Source: an uncultured Verrucomicrobia subdivision 3 bacterium
Lineage (GTDB): Bacteria; Verrucomicrobiota; Verrucomicrobiia; Limisphaerales; UBA11358
Assembly (NCBI GenBank): GCA_903858275.1
Contig: CAIOIC010000035.1
Location: forward strand, 1 to 51,118
DNA: 51,118 nucleotides
Direction of reading: 5' to 3'
Positions 8,420-17,661 of this stretch are shown piece by piece. Made by a program: the position numbers and the translations under genes. Below the pieces are notes generated by a model. That model saw only the letters and a list, made by a program, of their open reading frames with translations, did not search any database and had not been told where the DNA came from. Within the stretch, counting starts at the first letter, position 1, and every line of letters starts with the position of its first letter.

Positions 8420-11248
8420 TCAAATCAGCGCGTCAGCCATAACTTCCGCCATGTGGCAGGAACGAATCATGGCGAGGTCGCTTACCTGCTGCCGGCAACT
8501 GGCCCCGGAAGTGATCACGGTGGTTCCGAAAGGCTGCTGTTTGATGATCTGCAAAAGCGGCTCGGCTACTTTCATGGACAGATCATACTTCGATTCGGTC
8601 ATGCCGAACGCGCCCGCCATGCCGCAGCAACCGGTTTCCAGCATCAGCGCCTGACGCCCCGGCAACCGGGCGGCGAGCTGCTGCATGTAGTTTGGATTTG
8701 CCAGCGATTTCACGTGACAGTGCGCATGGATGACCAACCGCCCGGATTTCTGGCTGAACAGAATCGCGTTCGGTTCTTTCTCCAGCAGGTCGGCTAGGAA
8801 TTTTTCAAACAGCACACAGCGCGCGGCAATGTCTTCTGCTCCGGGCAGTTTCAATTCGCGGTAATCCTGAGCGAACATCGAATAGCACGATGCCTCCAGA
8901 AATATAATGGGGACGTTGCGGTTGCTGGCAGCCAGCAAGGCCAGGTTGTGCCGGCCCAGCTTTCTTGCCTTATCCAGATCGCCAGCGCTGAACGAGGCGC
9001 GACCGCAGCATTTTCTTTGTTTCAGAAGCGTGACGGTATAACCGGCGGCCTCCAGCACGGCCACGGCGGCTTTGCCGATGTGCGTTTCGTGGTAGCGCAC
9101 AAAGGTGTCGTCCCAAAGAATCACATTGCCGCGATGCGGAAAACGGGTGCTCTCGTGCCGCTCAAACCACCGGTCAAATCGTTCGGTGGCAAATTTGGGA
9201 ATTGATCGCGCGTCAGTCAGGCCAAAGATTTTATTGAAAATGTGACGCACGGAACGCCGGCCAAAAATGTAGTTTGCCAATCCCGGTATAGAGCATCCAA
9301 TCTCGCCAATCAAATCCACGGAACTGACCAGCCTTTGCAATTTGGTTGGATGCGTGTGTTTTAGGCGGGCGTGGAGCAATTCCGCCTTGAGCAGCGGCAG
9401 GTTCACATTGGATGGACATTCGCTCACACAGGCGCGACAGGAAAGGCAGTTGTCCAGCGCATAGGCCAACTCCTCGGCGCACAGCGGGTCGGCGATTTCC
9501 CGGTGCTCCAAGGCCGCGCGGATCAGGTTGGCGCGTCCGCGCGTGGACATGCCCTCCTCGCCGGTGGCGAGATAGGTCGGGCACATGGTGGGCGTTTGCT
9601 TGATGCAGCCGCCGCAGCCGTTGCACTGCTCAAGATTGGCGATAAACGACTCGTCACGCGCGGCAAAAGCCAGCGCCGGCTCAAATGGCAAAACAAGTTC
9701 GCCGTTCACGCCTTGGCGTAGCTTTTCATCAATCTTGTAACGTCCGTCGCCGATGATTTTGCCGGGATTGAAAAGATTGGTGGGGTCGAAAGAAAATTTA
9801 ATTTCGCGCATCACGCGATAGATCTCATCGCCAATCTGATGTTTAAGAAATTCCGTGCGACTGATGCCTACCCCATGTTCCGCCGCGATTGATCCATTGA
9901 ACTGTCTGACGAGCGCAAAGACTTCGTCTGCGATTTGCCGGAATTTTTTTAAGTCATCCGGGTGATGAAAATCCAGCACCGGACGAACATGCAGCAACCC
10001 CGCCGCCGCGTGGCCGTAAAATGACGCCTCAACACCGACGCGTCCAAGAATTTCCTCCAAACCGGCGACATACTCGGGTAAATCCTGCGGCCGCACCGCC
10101 GTGTCCTCGATGCCGGTGACGGGCTTGGCTGCGCCTTTGCGGCTGGTGAGCAGCGACAAGCCGGCTTTGCGCAACGACCAGACGAGTTCAGCCTCGGCGG
10201 GCGTTTTCAAAATCAATTGCCGTAGGCCGAGCTGCCGGCTCTCTAATTCCGCGAGCTTGTCGGTGGCGTTGTCGAAAAATTCCACGATTAAAATCGCCGC
10301 ACACGGGTTTTGGTCGAGTTGAAGCAGGCTCCGCGCAGCTTGGAATTCGCGCTGACCGCGCGTCTGGTCAAAAAGCGGCCGGTCAATGTGCTCAATCGCT
10401 GCCGGTTCCAAATCTGCCAAGGCCTGCGCCGCCTGCATCGCTTCGGCGACCGAGGCAAAAAACAGCAGGCCGATTCCGCGTTCCTCCGGCATGGGGACGA
10501 CATTCAATTGAGCCGAGAAAATCCCGGCAAGCGTGCCTTCGCTGCCGCTCAAAATGGGAATAAGGTTTCCCGGCTGCGCCGCCGCACGGGCGAGACCGTA
10601 GCCGGGCCAGCGCTTGAAAAGCCCGGCCGGGAATCGCTCCTCAATAGGGAACTGATTCAGCGTCAACAAATCCTCAATCAGATTCCGCTGGCGCTGAAGC
10701 GACGGACAATGTGGTCCGATTTTCAAAACCTTGCCATCGGCGGTGACAATTTCCAGTTCAGCGACGTGCTGTCCGGTGGAGCCATAAACCGGCGTGTGGG
10801 AGCCGGAGGAGTCGTTGGCAATCATTCCGCCGAGCGTGGCGCGCGAACTGGTCGCCACATCCGGGCCGAACCGAAAACCGTGGGGCTTAAGAAATTTGTT
10901 GAGTTGATCCAGCACCACTCCGGCAGCCACGCGGACAATGCGGCGAGCTGGGTCGAATTCCAGAATCTGACGGTTGTGCCGCGCAAAATCCACAATGAGG
11001 CCATCGCCGATGCCCCCGCCGCTCAAACCGGTGCCAGCACCGCGCGGGGTCACGGACACACCGGCGCTAAATGCCGCCTGGATGATGGCGGATGCCTCTT
11101 TGGCCGTCTTGGGATATGCCACCGCCGCCGGCACAATCTGGTAGGGGGAGGCGTCCGTGGCGTAAAGCTGGCGCGTAAGATTGTCGAATGCCACTTCGCA
11201 ATTCGCCGCGTTCAATGTCGCCATCTGCTGGGTGGAGAGCACGAGCAC
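8420..11248 (-). CDS. FAD-linked oxidase/Fe-S oxidoreductase fusion (D-lactate/2-hydroxyacid dehydrogenase type)
   Basis: 942-aa fusion. Residues about 35-180 form a FAD_binding_4 domain (VTPRGAGTGLSGGG, then LGGMIANDSSGSHT), and about 220-480 the FAD-oxidase C domain ending EHGVGISRTEFL. Two 4Fe-4S motifs follow: CNGCGGC near 540 and CLSCRACVSECPSN near 600. Two CCG domains of the GlpC/HdrB type close the protein (CCGRASF near 746, ETGCCGMAG near 874). This matches YdiJ/Dld-like quinone-linked oxidases of D-2-hydroxyacids; the exact substrate is unknown. The frame starts with GTG at 11248, and an ATG at 11224 is an alternative. It is monocistronic and divergent from frr. Confidence 0.93.
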   Translation of the reverse strand: MLVLSTQQMATLNAANCEVAFDNLTRQLYATDASPYQIVPAAVAYPKTAKEASAIIQAAFSAGVSVTPRGAGTGLSGGGIGDGLIVDFARHNRQILEFDPARRIVRVAAGVVLDQLNKFLKPHGFRFGPDVATSSRATLGGMIANDSSGSHTPVYGSTGQHVAELEIVTADGKVLKIGPHCPSLQRQRNLIEDLLTLNQFPIEERFPAGLFKRWPGYGLARAAAQPGNLIPILSGSEGTLAGIFSAQLNVVPMPEERGIGLLFFASVAEAMQAAQALADLEPAAIEHIDRPLFDQTRGQREFQAARSLLQLDQNPCAAILIVEFFDNATDKLAELESRQLGLRQLILKTPAEAELVWSLRKAGLSLLTSRKGAAKPVTGIEDTAVRPQDLPEYVAGLEEILGRVGVEASFYGHAAAGLLHVRPVLDFHHPDDLKKFRQIADEVFALVRQFNGSIAAEHGVGISRTEFLKHQIGDEIYRVMREIKFSFDPTNLFNPGKIIGDGRYKIDEKLRQGVNGELVLPFEPALAFAARDESFIANLEQCNGCGGCIKQTPTMCPTYLATGEEGMSTRGRANLIRAALEHREIADPLCAEELAYALDNCLSCRACVSECPSNVNLPLLKAELLHARLKHTHPTKLQRLVSSVDLIGEIGCSIPGLANYIFGRRSVRHIFNKIFGLTDARSIPKFATERFDRWFERHESTRFPHRGNVILWDDTFVRYHETHIGKAAVAVLEAAGYTVTLLKQRKCCGRASFSAGDLDKARKLGRHNLALLAASNRNVPIIFLEASCYSMFAQDYRELKLPGAEDIAARCVLFEKFLADLLEKEPNAILFSQKSGRLVIHAHCHVKSLANPNYMQQLAARLPGRQALMLETGCCGMAGAFGMTESKYDLSMKVAEPLLQIIKQQPFGTTVITSGASCRQQVSDLAMIRSCHMAEVMADALI

Positions 11249-11382
11249 AAACTAGCGTTGCGATGTGCGGCTGGCAATGGCATTAACGCCGGGAAAGAGC
11301 GGAGGATTTTGGCGGCAGTGTTTTCCGGGTTGAATCTTTTCATTCGACCCGCCGCGGTGGAATTGGTAATTCTCTTTTCACT

Positions 11383-11943
11383 ATGACACTCGACGACATT
11401 CTAATGGAAGCGGAAGAGAAGATGATCAAGACCGAGCAGGTGGTCGTGAACGAATTTGCCAACGTCCGCACTGGCAAGGCTGCACCCGGTCTGGTGGAAA
11501 ACATTCAGGCGGAAGTTTACGGCTCCATGATGCGCATTCGCGAACTCGCCAACATCTCCTCGCCGGAGCCGCGCATGCTGGTTGTTCAGCCGTGGGATGT
11601 GACGAGCCTGCAGGCCATTGAAAAGGCGATTCAGAAGGCGAACATCGGCCTCTCGCCGGTGGTGCAGGGGAAGTTGCTGCGGCTGTCGTTCCCGGAATTA
11701 AGTACTGAACGCCGTCAGGAATTCGTCAAACTCACCAAAAAAATGGCCGAGGACGGACGCGTGGCCATCCGGCACGTCCGCCGCGACGCGATGGATCTGT
11801 TCAAGAAGCACGCCCATGACAGCGGCGTGACCGAGGACGCGAAGAAACAAGCGGAAAAAGATTTACAGAAGCTGACGGACGATTACTCCGCCAAGATTGA
11901 CGCGCACGTCGTCCACAAGGAAAAAGAAATCATGACGGTGTGA
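11383..11943 (+). CDS. frr: ribosome recycling factor
   Basis: Splits post-termination ribosomes together with EF-G. The 186-aa length is normal for RRF. Recognisable blocks are EFANVRTGKAAPGLVENI in the N-terminal helix of domain I, the domain II part with VVQPWDVTSLQAIEKAIQ, and VAIRHVRRDAMDLFKKH in the long C-terminal helix. The usual Gln-Pro-Phe/Tyr-Asp is QPWD here, a mild substitution. frr usually follows pyrH and tsf; here it stands alone between a divergent oxidoreductase and a convergent ftsB-like gene. Confidence 0.97.
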   Translation: MTLDDILMEAEEKMIKTEQVVVNEFANVRTGKAAPGLVENIQAEVYGSMMRIRELANISSPEPRMLVVQPWDVTSLQAIEKAIQKANIGLSPVVQGKLLRLSFPELSTERRQEFVKLTKKMAEDGRVAIRHVRRDAMDLFKKHAHDSGVTEDAKKQAEKDLQKLTDDYSAKIDAHVVHKEKEIMTV

Positions 11944-11990
11944 CGTGGGACGGAAGATGGGCGAATTGCTGGCGCCGATTAAACTGACGG

Positions 11991-12317
11991 TCAGCGGATT
12001 GTCGAATTACTGGTGCCAGTCTCGAAGCGGATCACCGTTTCATCCGGCTTGGCGTATCCCAAGGTTCCACGCATGAGTCGCTCGACGGTTTTAGGATCGT
12101 TCCGCAGCGCGGCGATTTCAGTCTGCAGTTGGCGGGAAATTTCCGACTGCTTCTGAATTTCAGCATCCAGCCGGAAAATCTCCTTCCGCATCCGTTCGTT
12201 CTGCTGGATAAGCGGCAAATATCGGAAGCCGAACAATATCATAATTGCCACCACGACCAGGGCGATCACCGCCTTGGTCAGCCAGTTCCAGATGCCGAAG
12301 TCAACTTTCACCCGCAA
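11991..12317 (-). CDS. FtsB/DivIC-family septum formation protein
   Basis: 108 aa with a short cytoplasmic N-terminus, one membrane helix (residues about 13-33: AVIALVVVAIMILFGF) and a periplasmic coiled coil (NERMRKEIFRLDAEIQKQ, continuing to about residue 75). It ends in a short segment with ERLMRGTLGYAKPDETVIRF, the FtsB/DivIC signature in which a Gly-Tyr-x-x-Pro-x-E motif docks partners. It probably links FtsL and FtsQ in the divisome. It is divergent from the YIP1-like gene. The choice between FtsB and DivIC naming is arbitrary here. Confidence 0.82.
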   Translation of the reverse strand: MRVKVDFGIWNWLTKAVIALVVVAIMILFGFRYLPLIQQNERMRKEIFRLDAEIQKQSEISRQLQTEIAALRNDPKTVERLMRGTLGYAKPDETVIRFETGTSNSTIR

Positions 12318-12375
12318 AGTAAAACACGCGCCGACTGCCGGTTAAAGCGGATTTTGTTGCCAAGTGCGGCGGTGG

Positions 12376-13038
12376 ATGTTTAGAGTTCAACTCCTGATGA
12401 TTAAGGCGTTTTTTTTAATTTTTGAACCTTCGGTGGCCTGGGAACGCGTCGCCCAATCAAGGCGCGGCATGGCCTTCATTCTTTTTTTATTTCTGTTGCC
12501 GATGCTGCTTATTGTGGCCGGGGTGGAAAGCTGGGGACTGATCACCTTTGGGAAATGGCAGCCGGCTTATCAGAAAGTGCGCGGATTCCAACTTCCTGAA
12601 CATCTGCACGAAGTGGTGATTTTCGAGCTGGCGGTCTTTGTGCTGGCGATCGCCACCGTTTTCATCGCCGCGTATGTGATAAAAACCATCAGCGGGACAT
12701 TCCGGGAAAAATGCAGCTTTCAACAGGCGTTCACCCTGGTGGTTTATAGTTTAAGTCCTATGTTTTTATTGCGACTGCTCGACGCGGTGCCCGCCGTGCA
12801 TCCCGGCGTGACCTGGACCATTGGAATTACCCTGACCATCTGGGTTTTATACCAGGGCGTGCCGCGCATTCTAGTGCCGGATCCAACTCACGCCTTCGGG
12901 TTGTATCTTTCCACTGTCATCGTCATGGTGCTGACTACAGGACTGGCAAGATTGCTGCCGGGACTTTATATTCTGGGAATGGTGGACTTTCATCATTCCT
13001 GGTTGACGCAAAAATTTCCGGCGTTGTTAGGTCATTGA
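12376..13038 (+). CDS. YIP1-family integral membrane protein
   Basis: 220 aa from the ATG at 12376; a GTG at 12364 and an ATG at 12397 are alternatives. There are about five hydrophobic helices, starting around FILFLFLLPMLLIVAG. The YIP1-like pattern FREKCSFQQAFTLVVYSLSP falls between helices 2 and 3. Bacterial YIP1-domain proteins are of unknown function, often small-molecule or sorting related by annotation only. It is the first of a close + strand set leading into mnmE (16 bases to the next gene). Confidence 0.75.
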   Translation: MFRVQLLMIKAFFLIFEPSVAWERVAQSRRGMAFILFLFLLPMLLIVAGVESWGLITFGKWQPAYQKVRGFQLPEHLHEVVIFELAVFVLAIATVFIAAYVIKTISGTFREKCSFQQAFTLVVYSLSPMFLLRLLDAVPAVHPGVTWTIGITLTIWVLYQGVPRILVPDPTHAFGLYLSTVIVMVLTTGLARLLPGLYILGMVDFHHSWLTQKFPALLGH

Positions 13039-13054
13039 TTGAGCCCCGTCGCAC

Positions 13055-13312
13055 ATGTTCAACCAAATTGAAATCGAACTGCTATCTTCCCTCGTTCAAT
13101 TGAGTGAAACTGTAAAATCCCTGCCCACAGCGAATCCAAAACCCAATCTCCTGCCGATTTTTGCACGGATTGACGAATTGATAAAACATCTTCCCCGCGA
13201 CACCAACCCAACGCTGCTTCACTACTTGCACAAGAATAGCTACGAAAAAGCCCGCCAGTATTTGCAGGGCCGCGACGCGGAAAACGAGCCCGGCAACTGC
13301 GGTCACGTTTAA
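13055..13312 (+). CDS. hypothetical 85-aa protein upstream of mnmE
   Basis: Small soluble, mostly helical protein that I do not recognise. The N-terminal half is amphipathic (IEIELLSSLVQLSETVKSL), the middle contains IFARIDELIKHLPRDTNP and LLHYLHKNSYEKARQYLQ, and it ends with a polar tail. It starts 16 bases after the YIP1-like gene and stops 6 bases before mnmE, so it is very likely translated in the same operon. No metal or catalytic motif is visible. The tight spacing on both sides is the main evidence that it is real. Confidence 0.75.
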   Translation: MFNQIEIELLSSLVQLSETVKSLPTANPKPNLLPIFARIDELIKHLPRDTNPTLLHYLHKNSYEKARQYLQGRDAENEPGNCGHV

Positions 13313-13318
13313 CGCCCC

Positions 13319-14689
13319 ATGCCTGACGCCACCATAGCCGCCATTGCCACGCCGCTCGGCGAAGGTGGGCTTGCCGTCGTTCGGATTTCCGGCGCCAGCG
13401 CCTTCGCCGTAGCCGACAAATGCTTTCTGCCGGTTGGAAAAAGTTCGCTAAAACCATCCGCCGCGCCAACCCATACGATTCAATTCGGGAAAATCATCCG
13501 GGACGGAACCGTCATTGACGAGGTTCTGCTTGCCGTCCTGCGCGCCCCGCGCACATTCACCCGCGAGGATACCGTTGAAATATCTTGTCACGGCGGCTTG
13601 CTGCCCGCCAAGCTTGTCCTCGACGCACTGCTGGTCAGCGGCGCGCGGCAGGCCGAGCCGGGTGAATTTACCAAGCGCGCCTTTCTCAACGGACGCATTG
13701 ACCTGGCGCAAGCCGAAGCAGTCGCTGATCTGATTCACTCCCGCACCGAACTCGCGCTCGCCGCCGCCAACGAGCAGCTTGCCGGCAAACTTTCCCAACG
13801 CATAAACCAGCTTCGTGACGATTTGATGCTCATACTAGCCCACATCGAGGCGCATCTGGATTTTCCAGAAGAAGACATTTCGCCGGACACGAAAGATAAA
13901 TTATTGCAGCGGCTGGAAAACGGTGTCGCCTTCATGGACGAACTGCTGCGCACGGCGGATGAAGGCCAGATTCTGCGTCGTGGCATCCGCGCGGCGATTG
14001 TCGGACGACCCAACGCCGGCAAATCCAGCCTGCTCAACCAATTGCTCGGTCGCGACCGTGCCATTGTCTCGCACCTTCCCGGCACCACGCGCGACACGAT
14101 TGAAGAGACAGCGAACATCCGGGGAATTCCCGTCGTTTTCATTGATACCGCCGGCTTGCGCGAATCGCAAGACGAAATCGAACGAGAAGGCGTCCGTCGC
14201 AGCCGCGAATCACTGGCTCAGGCTGAATTCATCCTGCACGTCCTCGACGCAAGCGAATCGCTGACGGCGGCCGATGAAAAATATTTAGCCGAATTTGCCG
14301 ACAAGAAACGAATCATTGTCCGCAACAAAACTGATTTGCCGTGGAAACTATATCTCCCGGATAATTTATCTGACCCGACCGTGGATGTCTGCAGCGTGAG
14401 CGGGCAGGGAATAGAACCTTTGAAAGACGTCATCAAGTCGCTGGTTTGGGCGGGCAAAATCAAGGCGGAGATGCTTCAGGTGGCCATCAATTCCCGGCAT
14501 CAGGATGCGCTCAAACGCGCCCGCAGCGCCACCCGACAGGCTGGCGACGCTTTGCGCAACGACCTCACACTGGAATTGGTCACGATTGATCTCAGGATAG
14601 CTGCCAACGCCGTCGGTGAAGTAGTTGGCAAGACCACAACGGAAGATTTGCTCGATTCCATTTTCAGCACGTTCTGCATCGGGAAATGA
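13319..14689 (+). CDS. mnmE: tRNA uridine-5-carboxymethylaminomethyl modification GTPase MnmE
   Basis: With MnmG it modifies the wobble uridine of several tRNAs (cmnm5U). At 456 aa it is full length. The N-terminal tetrahydrofolate-binding domain starts TIAAIATPLGEGGLAVVRIS and has ISCHGG. A helical domain follows, with the inserted G domain from about residue 225 (GRPNAGKSS G1, DTAGL G3, NKTD G4). The protein ends in the diagnostic FCIGK, whose Cys is a catalytic-region residue of the family. It is last in the set after the YIP1-like and 85-aa genes. Confidence 0.97.
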   Translation: MPDATIAAIATPLGEGGLAVVRISGASAFAVADKCFLPVGKSSLKPSAAPTHTIQFGKIIRDGTVIDEVLLAVLRAPRTFTREDTVEISCHGGLLPAKLVLDALLVSGARQAEPGEFTKRAFLNGRIDLAQAEAVADLIHSRTELALAAANEQLAGKLSQRINQLRDDLMLILAHIEAHLDFPEEDISPDTKDKLLQRLENGVAFMDELLRTADEGQILRRGIRAAIVGRPNAGKSSLLNQLLGRDRAIVSHLPGTTRDTIEETANIRGIPVVFIDTAGLRESQDEIEREGVRRSRESLAQAEFILHVLDASESLTAADEKYLAEFADKKRIIVRNKTDLPWKLYLPDNLSDPTVDVCSVSGQGIEPLKDVIKSLVWAGKIKAEMLQVAINSRHQDALKRARSATRQAGDALRNDLTLELVTIDLRIAANAVGEVVGKTTTEDLLDSIFSTFCIGK

Positions 14690-14733
14690 ATTTCATTTTT
14701 TGACACGCGCCCGCAGCTGTTTATCCTTCCGCC

Positions 14734-15810
14734 ATGCGCATCGTTCAAGTTTCACTCGGCAACCGCAGCTACGCAATCAAAGTTGGCGGCGGTTTGTTGC
14801 CGCATCTCGGCGCGGAGTGCGCCCAGCTCAAACTCGGACACCGCTGCGCGGTCATCACGGATTCCAACGTCGGCAAAAGGTTTGCCAAGGCCGCGTTGAA
14901 ATCGCTTTCCGCATCCGGCTTTGAACCCGTTCTCATCACGATTCCCGCCGGAGAGAAATCCAAACGCATTGCCGTCGTGGAAAAATGCTATGACCAACTG
15001 GCGGAGCATCGGCTGGAGCGCAAATCTTTCATCGTTGCGCTTGGCGGCGGCGTGGTAGGCGACCTCGCGGGCTTCGTGGCGGCGACATATCTGCGTGGCA
15101 TCCCGTTCGTGCAAGTGCCAACAACCCTGCTCGCACAGGTGGACAGCTCGGTCGGTGGCAAGACGGGCGTGAATCTCAAATCCGGCAAAAACCTCGTCGG
15201 CGCATTTTATCAGCCCCGCCTCGTATTATGCGATCTCGACACGTTCAAGACGTTGCCAAAACGCGAATACATTTCCGGCCTCGCCGAGGTCGTCAAATAT
15301 GGCATCATTTACGATGCGGTCCTTTTTGCTCAACTTGAACGGAACTTGGCCAAATTGCTTCGACGCGACCGGCTGACTCTGCGTGATGTCGTGGCGCGTT
15401 GCTGTGAAATCAAGGCCGAGGTCGTCGGCCAGGACGAAACGGAAAGCGGTTTGCGCGCGATCCTAAATTTCGGACACACCATTGGCCACGCGATTGAAAA
15501 CAGTTCCGGCTACGGGAAATTCCTGCATGGCGAGGCGATTTCGATCGGACAGGTCGCGGCGGCAAAATTGTCCCAGAAAGTTCTGGGCCTGCCGTCGGGC
15601 GACATCGGGCGAATTGAAAGCCTTCTGCGCCGGTCCGGGCTGCCGGTGAAGATCAAATTAAATCCCACGCAACGAAAAAAACTTTTTGACGCGATGAAGC
15701 TCGACAAGAAGGTGAGCGGCGGCGAAGTCAAATTTGTGCTCGCCGAAAAAATCGGCCGGGTGAAGTTCGGTTGCCAAGTCCCGGCGGAACTGCTGGCGGA
15801 AGCGGTTTAG
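14734..15810 (+). CDS. aroB: 3-dehydroquinate synthase
   Basis: Second enzyme of the shikimate pathway, NAD- and metal-dependent. 358 aa, the normal length. Seen are the NAD-binding block ALGGGVVGDLAGFVAATYLR, the PTTLLAQVDSSVGGKTGVN stretch, KAEVVGQDETESGLRAILNF with the metal ligand region, and the metal-binding GHTIGHAIE and LHGEAISIG. It starts 44 bases after mnmE and may be transcribed from it. It converges on the PAS/PP2C gene with three bases between stop codons. Confidence 0.97.
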   Translation: MRIVQVSLGNRSYAIKVGGGLLPHLGAECAQLKLGHRCAVITDSNVGKRFAKAALKSLSASGFEPVLITIPAGEKSKRIAVVEKCYDQLAEHRLERKSFIVALGGGVVGDLAGFVAATYLRGIPFVQVPTTLLAQVDSSVGGKTGVNLKSGKNLVGAFYQPRLVLCDLDTFKTLPKREYISGLAEVVKYGIIYDAVLFAQLERNLAKLLRRDRLTLRDVVARCCEIKAEVVGQDETESGLRAILNFGHTIGHAIENSSGYGKFLHGEAISIGQVAAAKLSQKVLGLPSGDIGRIESLLRRSGLPVKIKLNPTQRKKLFDAMKLDKKVSGGEVKFVLAEKIGRVKFGCQVPAELLAEAV

Positions 15811-15813
15811 AAA

Positions 15814-16962
15814 TCAGGCCACCCGCCGGAGTTTTAACAGTGTCAAATCGTCAGCCAGATGGATTTGATTGCTGGCTTCAAGGAGCTTTTCCGCGAGCAG
15901 ATTGAGGTTTAACTGGTGATTTGATTCCGCAACCATTTGTTCTTTCGCCAGATGAATCAGTCCATCTTGATCAAGCATGGTATCATCAGTATCAAAGATT
16001 TCTGTGGCTCCGTCAGTAAACATAAGCAACGTTTCGCCGGGCGCGAGCTGAGCCTGAAATTCGGTGTATTGCGCATCCGGCCACATGCCTAGCGCACTTT
16101 GAGGTTGCCCCATGGTCTCCGTTTTAAGATCACCGCGGAAAATAATCGGCGACGGATGTCCGGCACGGACACAGCGGATGTGGCCGCACGTCGCGTCATA
16201 AAGGACGTAGGTGGCGGTGGCAAAAAAGCCGGCGTCATGCACCAATCCGTGCAAACGCCGGTTCATGGTGCGCATGAAAAATGCCGGACTGTTCAACTTG
16301 TCGCGATGATCATCCCACAGCATTCTCAATTGCATGGTGTAAAGCGCCGCCGCCATTCCGTGGCCGATGGCATCCGCAATCAACAGGGCGTAGCGGTTTG
16401 CGCTTAATTGCTCGACCCGGTAAAAATCGCCGCCGATGATTTCCCGTGATTGATAAACCACTTGAATTTCTACGCGCCGGTCACTGGGCAACTGGCTCGC
16501 CAAAGACTGTTCCTGAATGGTTTTTGCCCGCATCAGATCGTGCATGTCATGGCGCAGATCTCGAAAGACTTCGATGCCGCCGACTATTTCGCCCGTATTG
16601 CTTTTAAGCGGAGCGACCGAGATTTCCACCGGCAACCGTTGTTGTGATTTACATTGGGCGAAAACCAACACGGGCTCATTGCTTGGCTGTTCGGTGACGA
16701 TGCTGCGATGCAGCGGACAGGTGTTGTGGCCGCACAAACAATGCCCGTCTTTGTCCACATGGCAGAGCAGATTGTCGTAACACGACTTCCCGACAACTTC
16801 GTCAGAACGCCAGCCGGTGATGCGCTCGGCGGCGCGGTTCCAGAAAAGTATCTTGCGATTTACATCAGTGATATAAACGCCATCGGCCAGGGAGTTAAGC
16901 ATTTCAGGCTCTGAAAGGCTTTCCAGAACCAAACCGACTTGGGGCAAGCTGCTCATATTCAT
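15814..16962 (-). CDS. PAS domain-containing SpoIIE/PP2C-type serine phosphatase
   Basis: 382 aa from the ATG at 16962. The frame runs further upstream, but that part lies under trpG on the other strand. Residues about 15-135 are a PAS domain (ADGVYITDVNRKILFWNRAA, then ERITGW) with an inserted Cys-rich stretch, CHVDKDGHCLCGHNTCPL, that could hold a metal or sense redox. After a coiled linker, residues about 165-380 form the SpoIIE/PP2C domain: GGDFYRVEQL, IADAIGHGMAAAL, VRAGHPSPI and MFTDGATEIFD supply the metal-binding Asp residues. Such proteins usually set the phosphorylation of an anti-sigma-factor antagonist. No RsbW/SpoIIAA-like partner is nearby. A divergent promoter region is shared with trpG. 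Confidence 0.9.
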   Translation of the reverse strand: MNMSSLPQVGLVLESLSEPEMLNSLADGVYITDVNRKILFWNRAAERITGWRSDEVVGKSCYDNLLCHVDKDGHCLCGHNTCPLHRSIVTEQPSNEPVLVFAQCKSQQRLPVEISVAPLKSNTGEIVGGIEVFRDLRHDMHDLMRAKTIQEQSLASQLPSDRRVEIQVVYQSREIIGGDFYRVEQLSANRYALLIADAIGHGMAAALYTMQLRMLWDDHRDKLNSPAFFMRTMNRRLHGLVHDAGFFATATYVLYDATCGHIRCVRAGHPSPIIFRGDLKTETMGQPQSALGMWPDAQYTEFQAQLAPGETLLMFTDGATEIFDTDDTMLDQDGLIHLAKEQMVAESNHQLNLNLLAEKLLEASNQIHLADDLTLLKLRRVA

Positions 16963-17016
16963 AAGCGGGATGATTTCTTTTGGCTTGATGCAAGCTTGCT
17001 CCTTATTTTGATTTAT

Positions 17017-17057
17017 GCAAATTGATATTTTCACTTTTCTAAATACTTTCAATTTGC
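17017..17057. promoter_or_regulatory. 9-bp inverted repeat in the divergent region between the PAS-phosphatase gene and trpG
   Basis: GCAAATTGA (17017-17025) is perfectly inverted as TCAATTTGC (17049-17057), with an AT-rich 23-nt spacer, within the 123-nt gap between two divergent genes. The position suits an operator, but the regulator is unknown. Confidence 0.4.
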
Positions 17058-17085
17058 CGGTTTTCGGATAAATTCCTGCCGCGAC

Positions 17086-17655
17086 ATGATTTTGGTTTTG
17101 GATAACTACGATTCGTTCACTTACAACCTCGTTCAATACCTGGGCGAGTTGGGCGCGGACTTGCAGGTGCGTCGTAACGACGAAATCTCTCTCGATCAGA
17201 TTCGCGCGCTCAGGCCGGAACGGATTCTGGTTTCGCCCGGCCCCTGTTCGCCCCGGGAGGCCGGCTTGTCCAACGATGTAATCCGCACGTTTGCCGGCGA
17301 GGGGATACCCATCTTCGGCGTTTGCCTTGGCCACCAGTGTATTGGCCACACTTTCGGCGCGGAAGTCGTCGTAAATTACCGCATGATGCACGGCAAAACC
17401 TCGCCGATTAAACATAACGGCAAAGATTTGTTCGCCGGCATGCCGAATCCATTTCTCGCCACGCGCTATCATTCTCTAGTCATCAAACGCAATACGCTCC
17501 CGGATTGTCTGGAAATCACCGCCGAGACCGACGAAGGTGAAATCATGGGCGTGAAACACAAGACGCTGCCCATCTGGGGCGTGCAATTTCATCCCGAAAG
17601 CATCCTGACCGAAAGCGGTCGCACTATTCTAGGAAATTTTCTCAAGCTGAAATAA
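17086..17655 (+). CDS. trpG: anthranilate/aminodeoxychorismate synthase glutamine amidotransferase subunit
   Basis: 189-aa class I glutamine amidotransferase that supplies ammonia to TrpE or PabB. It opens [20 protein letters not shown] and has the oxyanion region [12 protein letters not shown], the nucleophile Cys in [11 protein letters not shown] and the His-Glu pair in [11 protein letters not shown]. All catalytic residues are present. TrpG and PabA cannot be separated by sequence alone, and no trpE or pabB lies in the window, so it may serve both pathways. panD follows after 6 bases, so the pair is probably co-transcribed. Confidence 0.94.
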   Translation: MILVLDNYDSFTYNLVQYLGELGADLQVRRNDEISLDQIRALRPERILVSPGPCSPREAGLSNDVIRTFAGEGIPIFGVCLGHQCIGHTFGAEVVVNYRMMHGKTSPIKHNGKDLFAGMPNPFLATRYHSLVIKRNTLPDCLEITAETDEGEIMGVKHKTLPIWGVQFHPESILTESGRTILGNFLKLK

Positions 17656-17661
17656 ATCATC

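Noticed and set aside
10310-11386. 358-codon + strand frame opposite the FAD/Fe-S gene
   Set aside because: It is a shadow of a well-supported gene on the - strand, with no domain and shadow-type composition.
16963-17472. Upstream extension of the PAS-phosphatase frame
   Set aside because: It runs antisense to trpG and matches nothing; the PAS domain begins right after the ATG at 16962.
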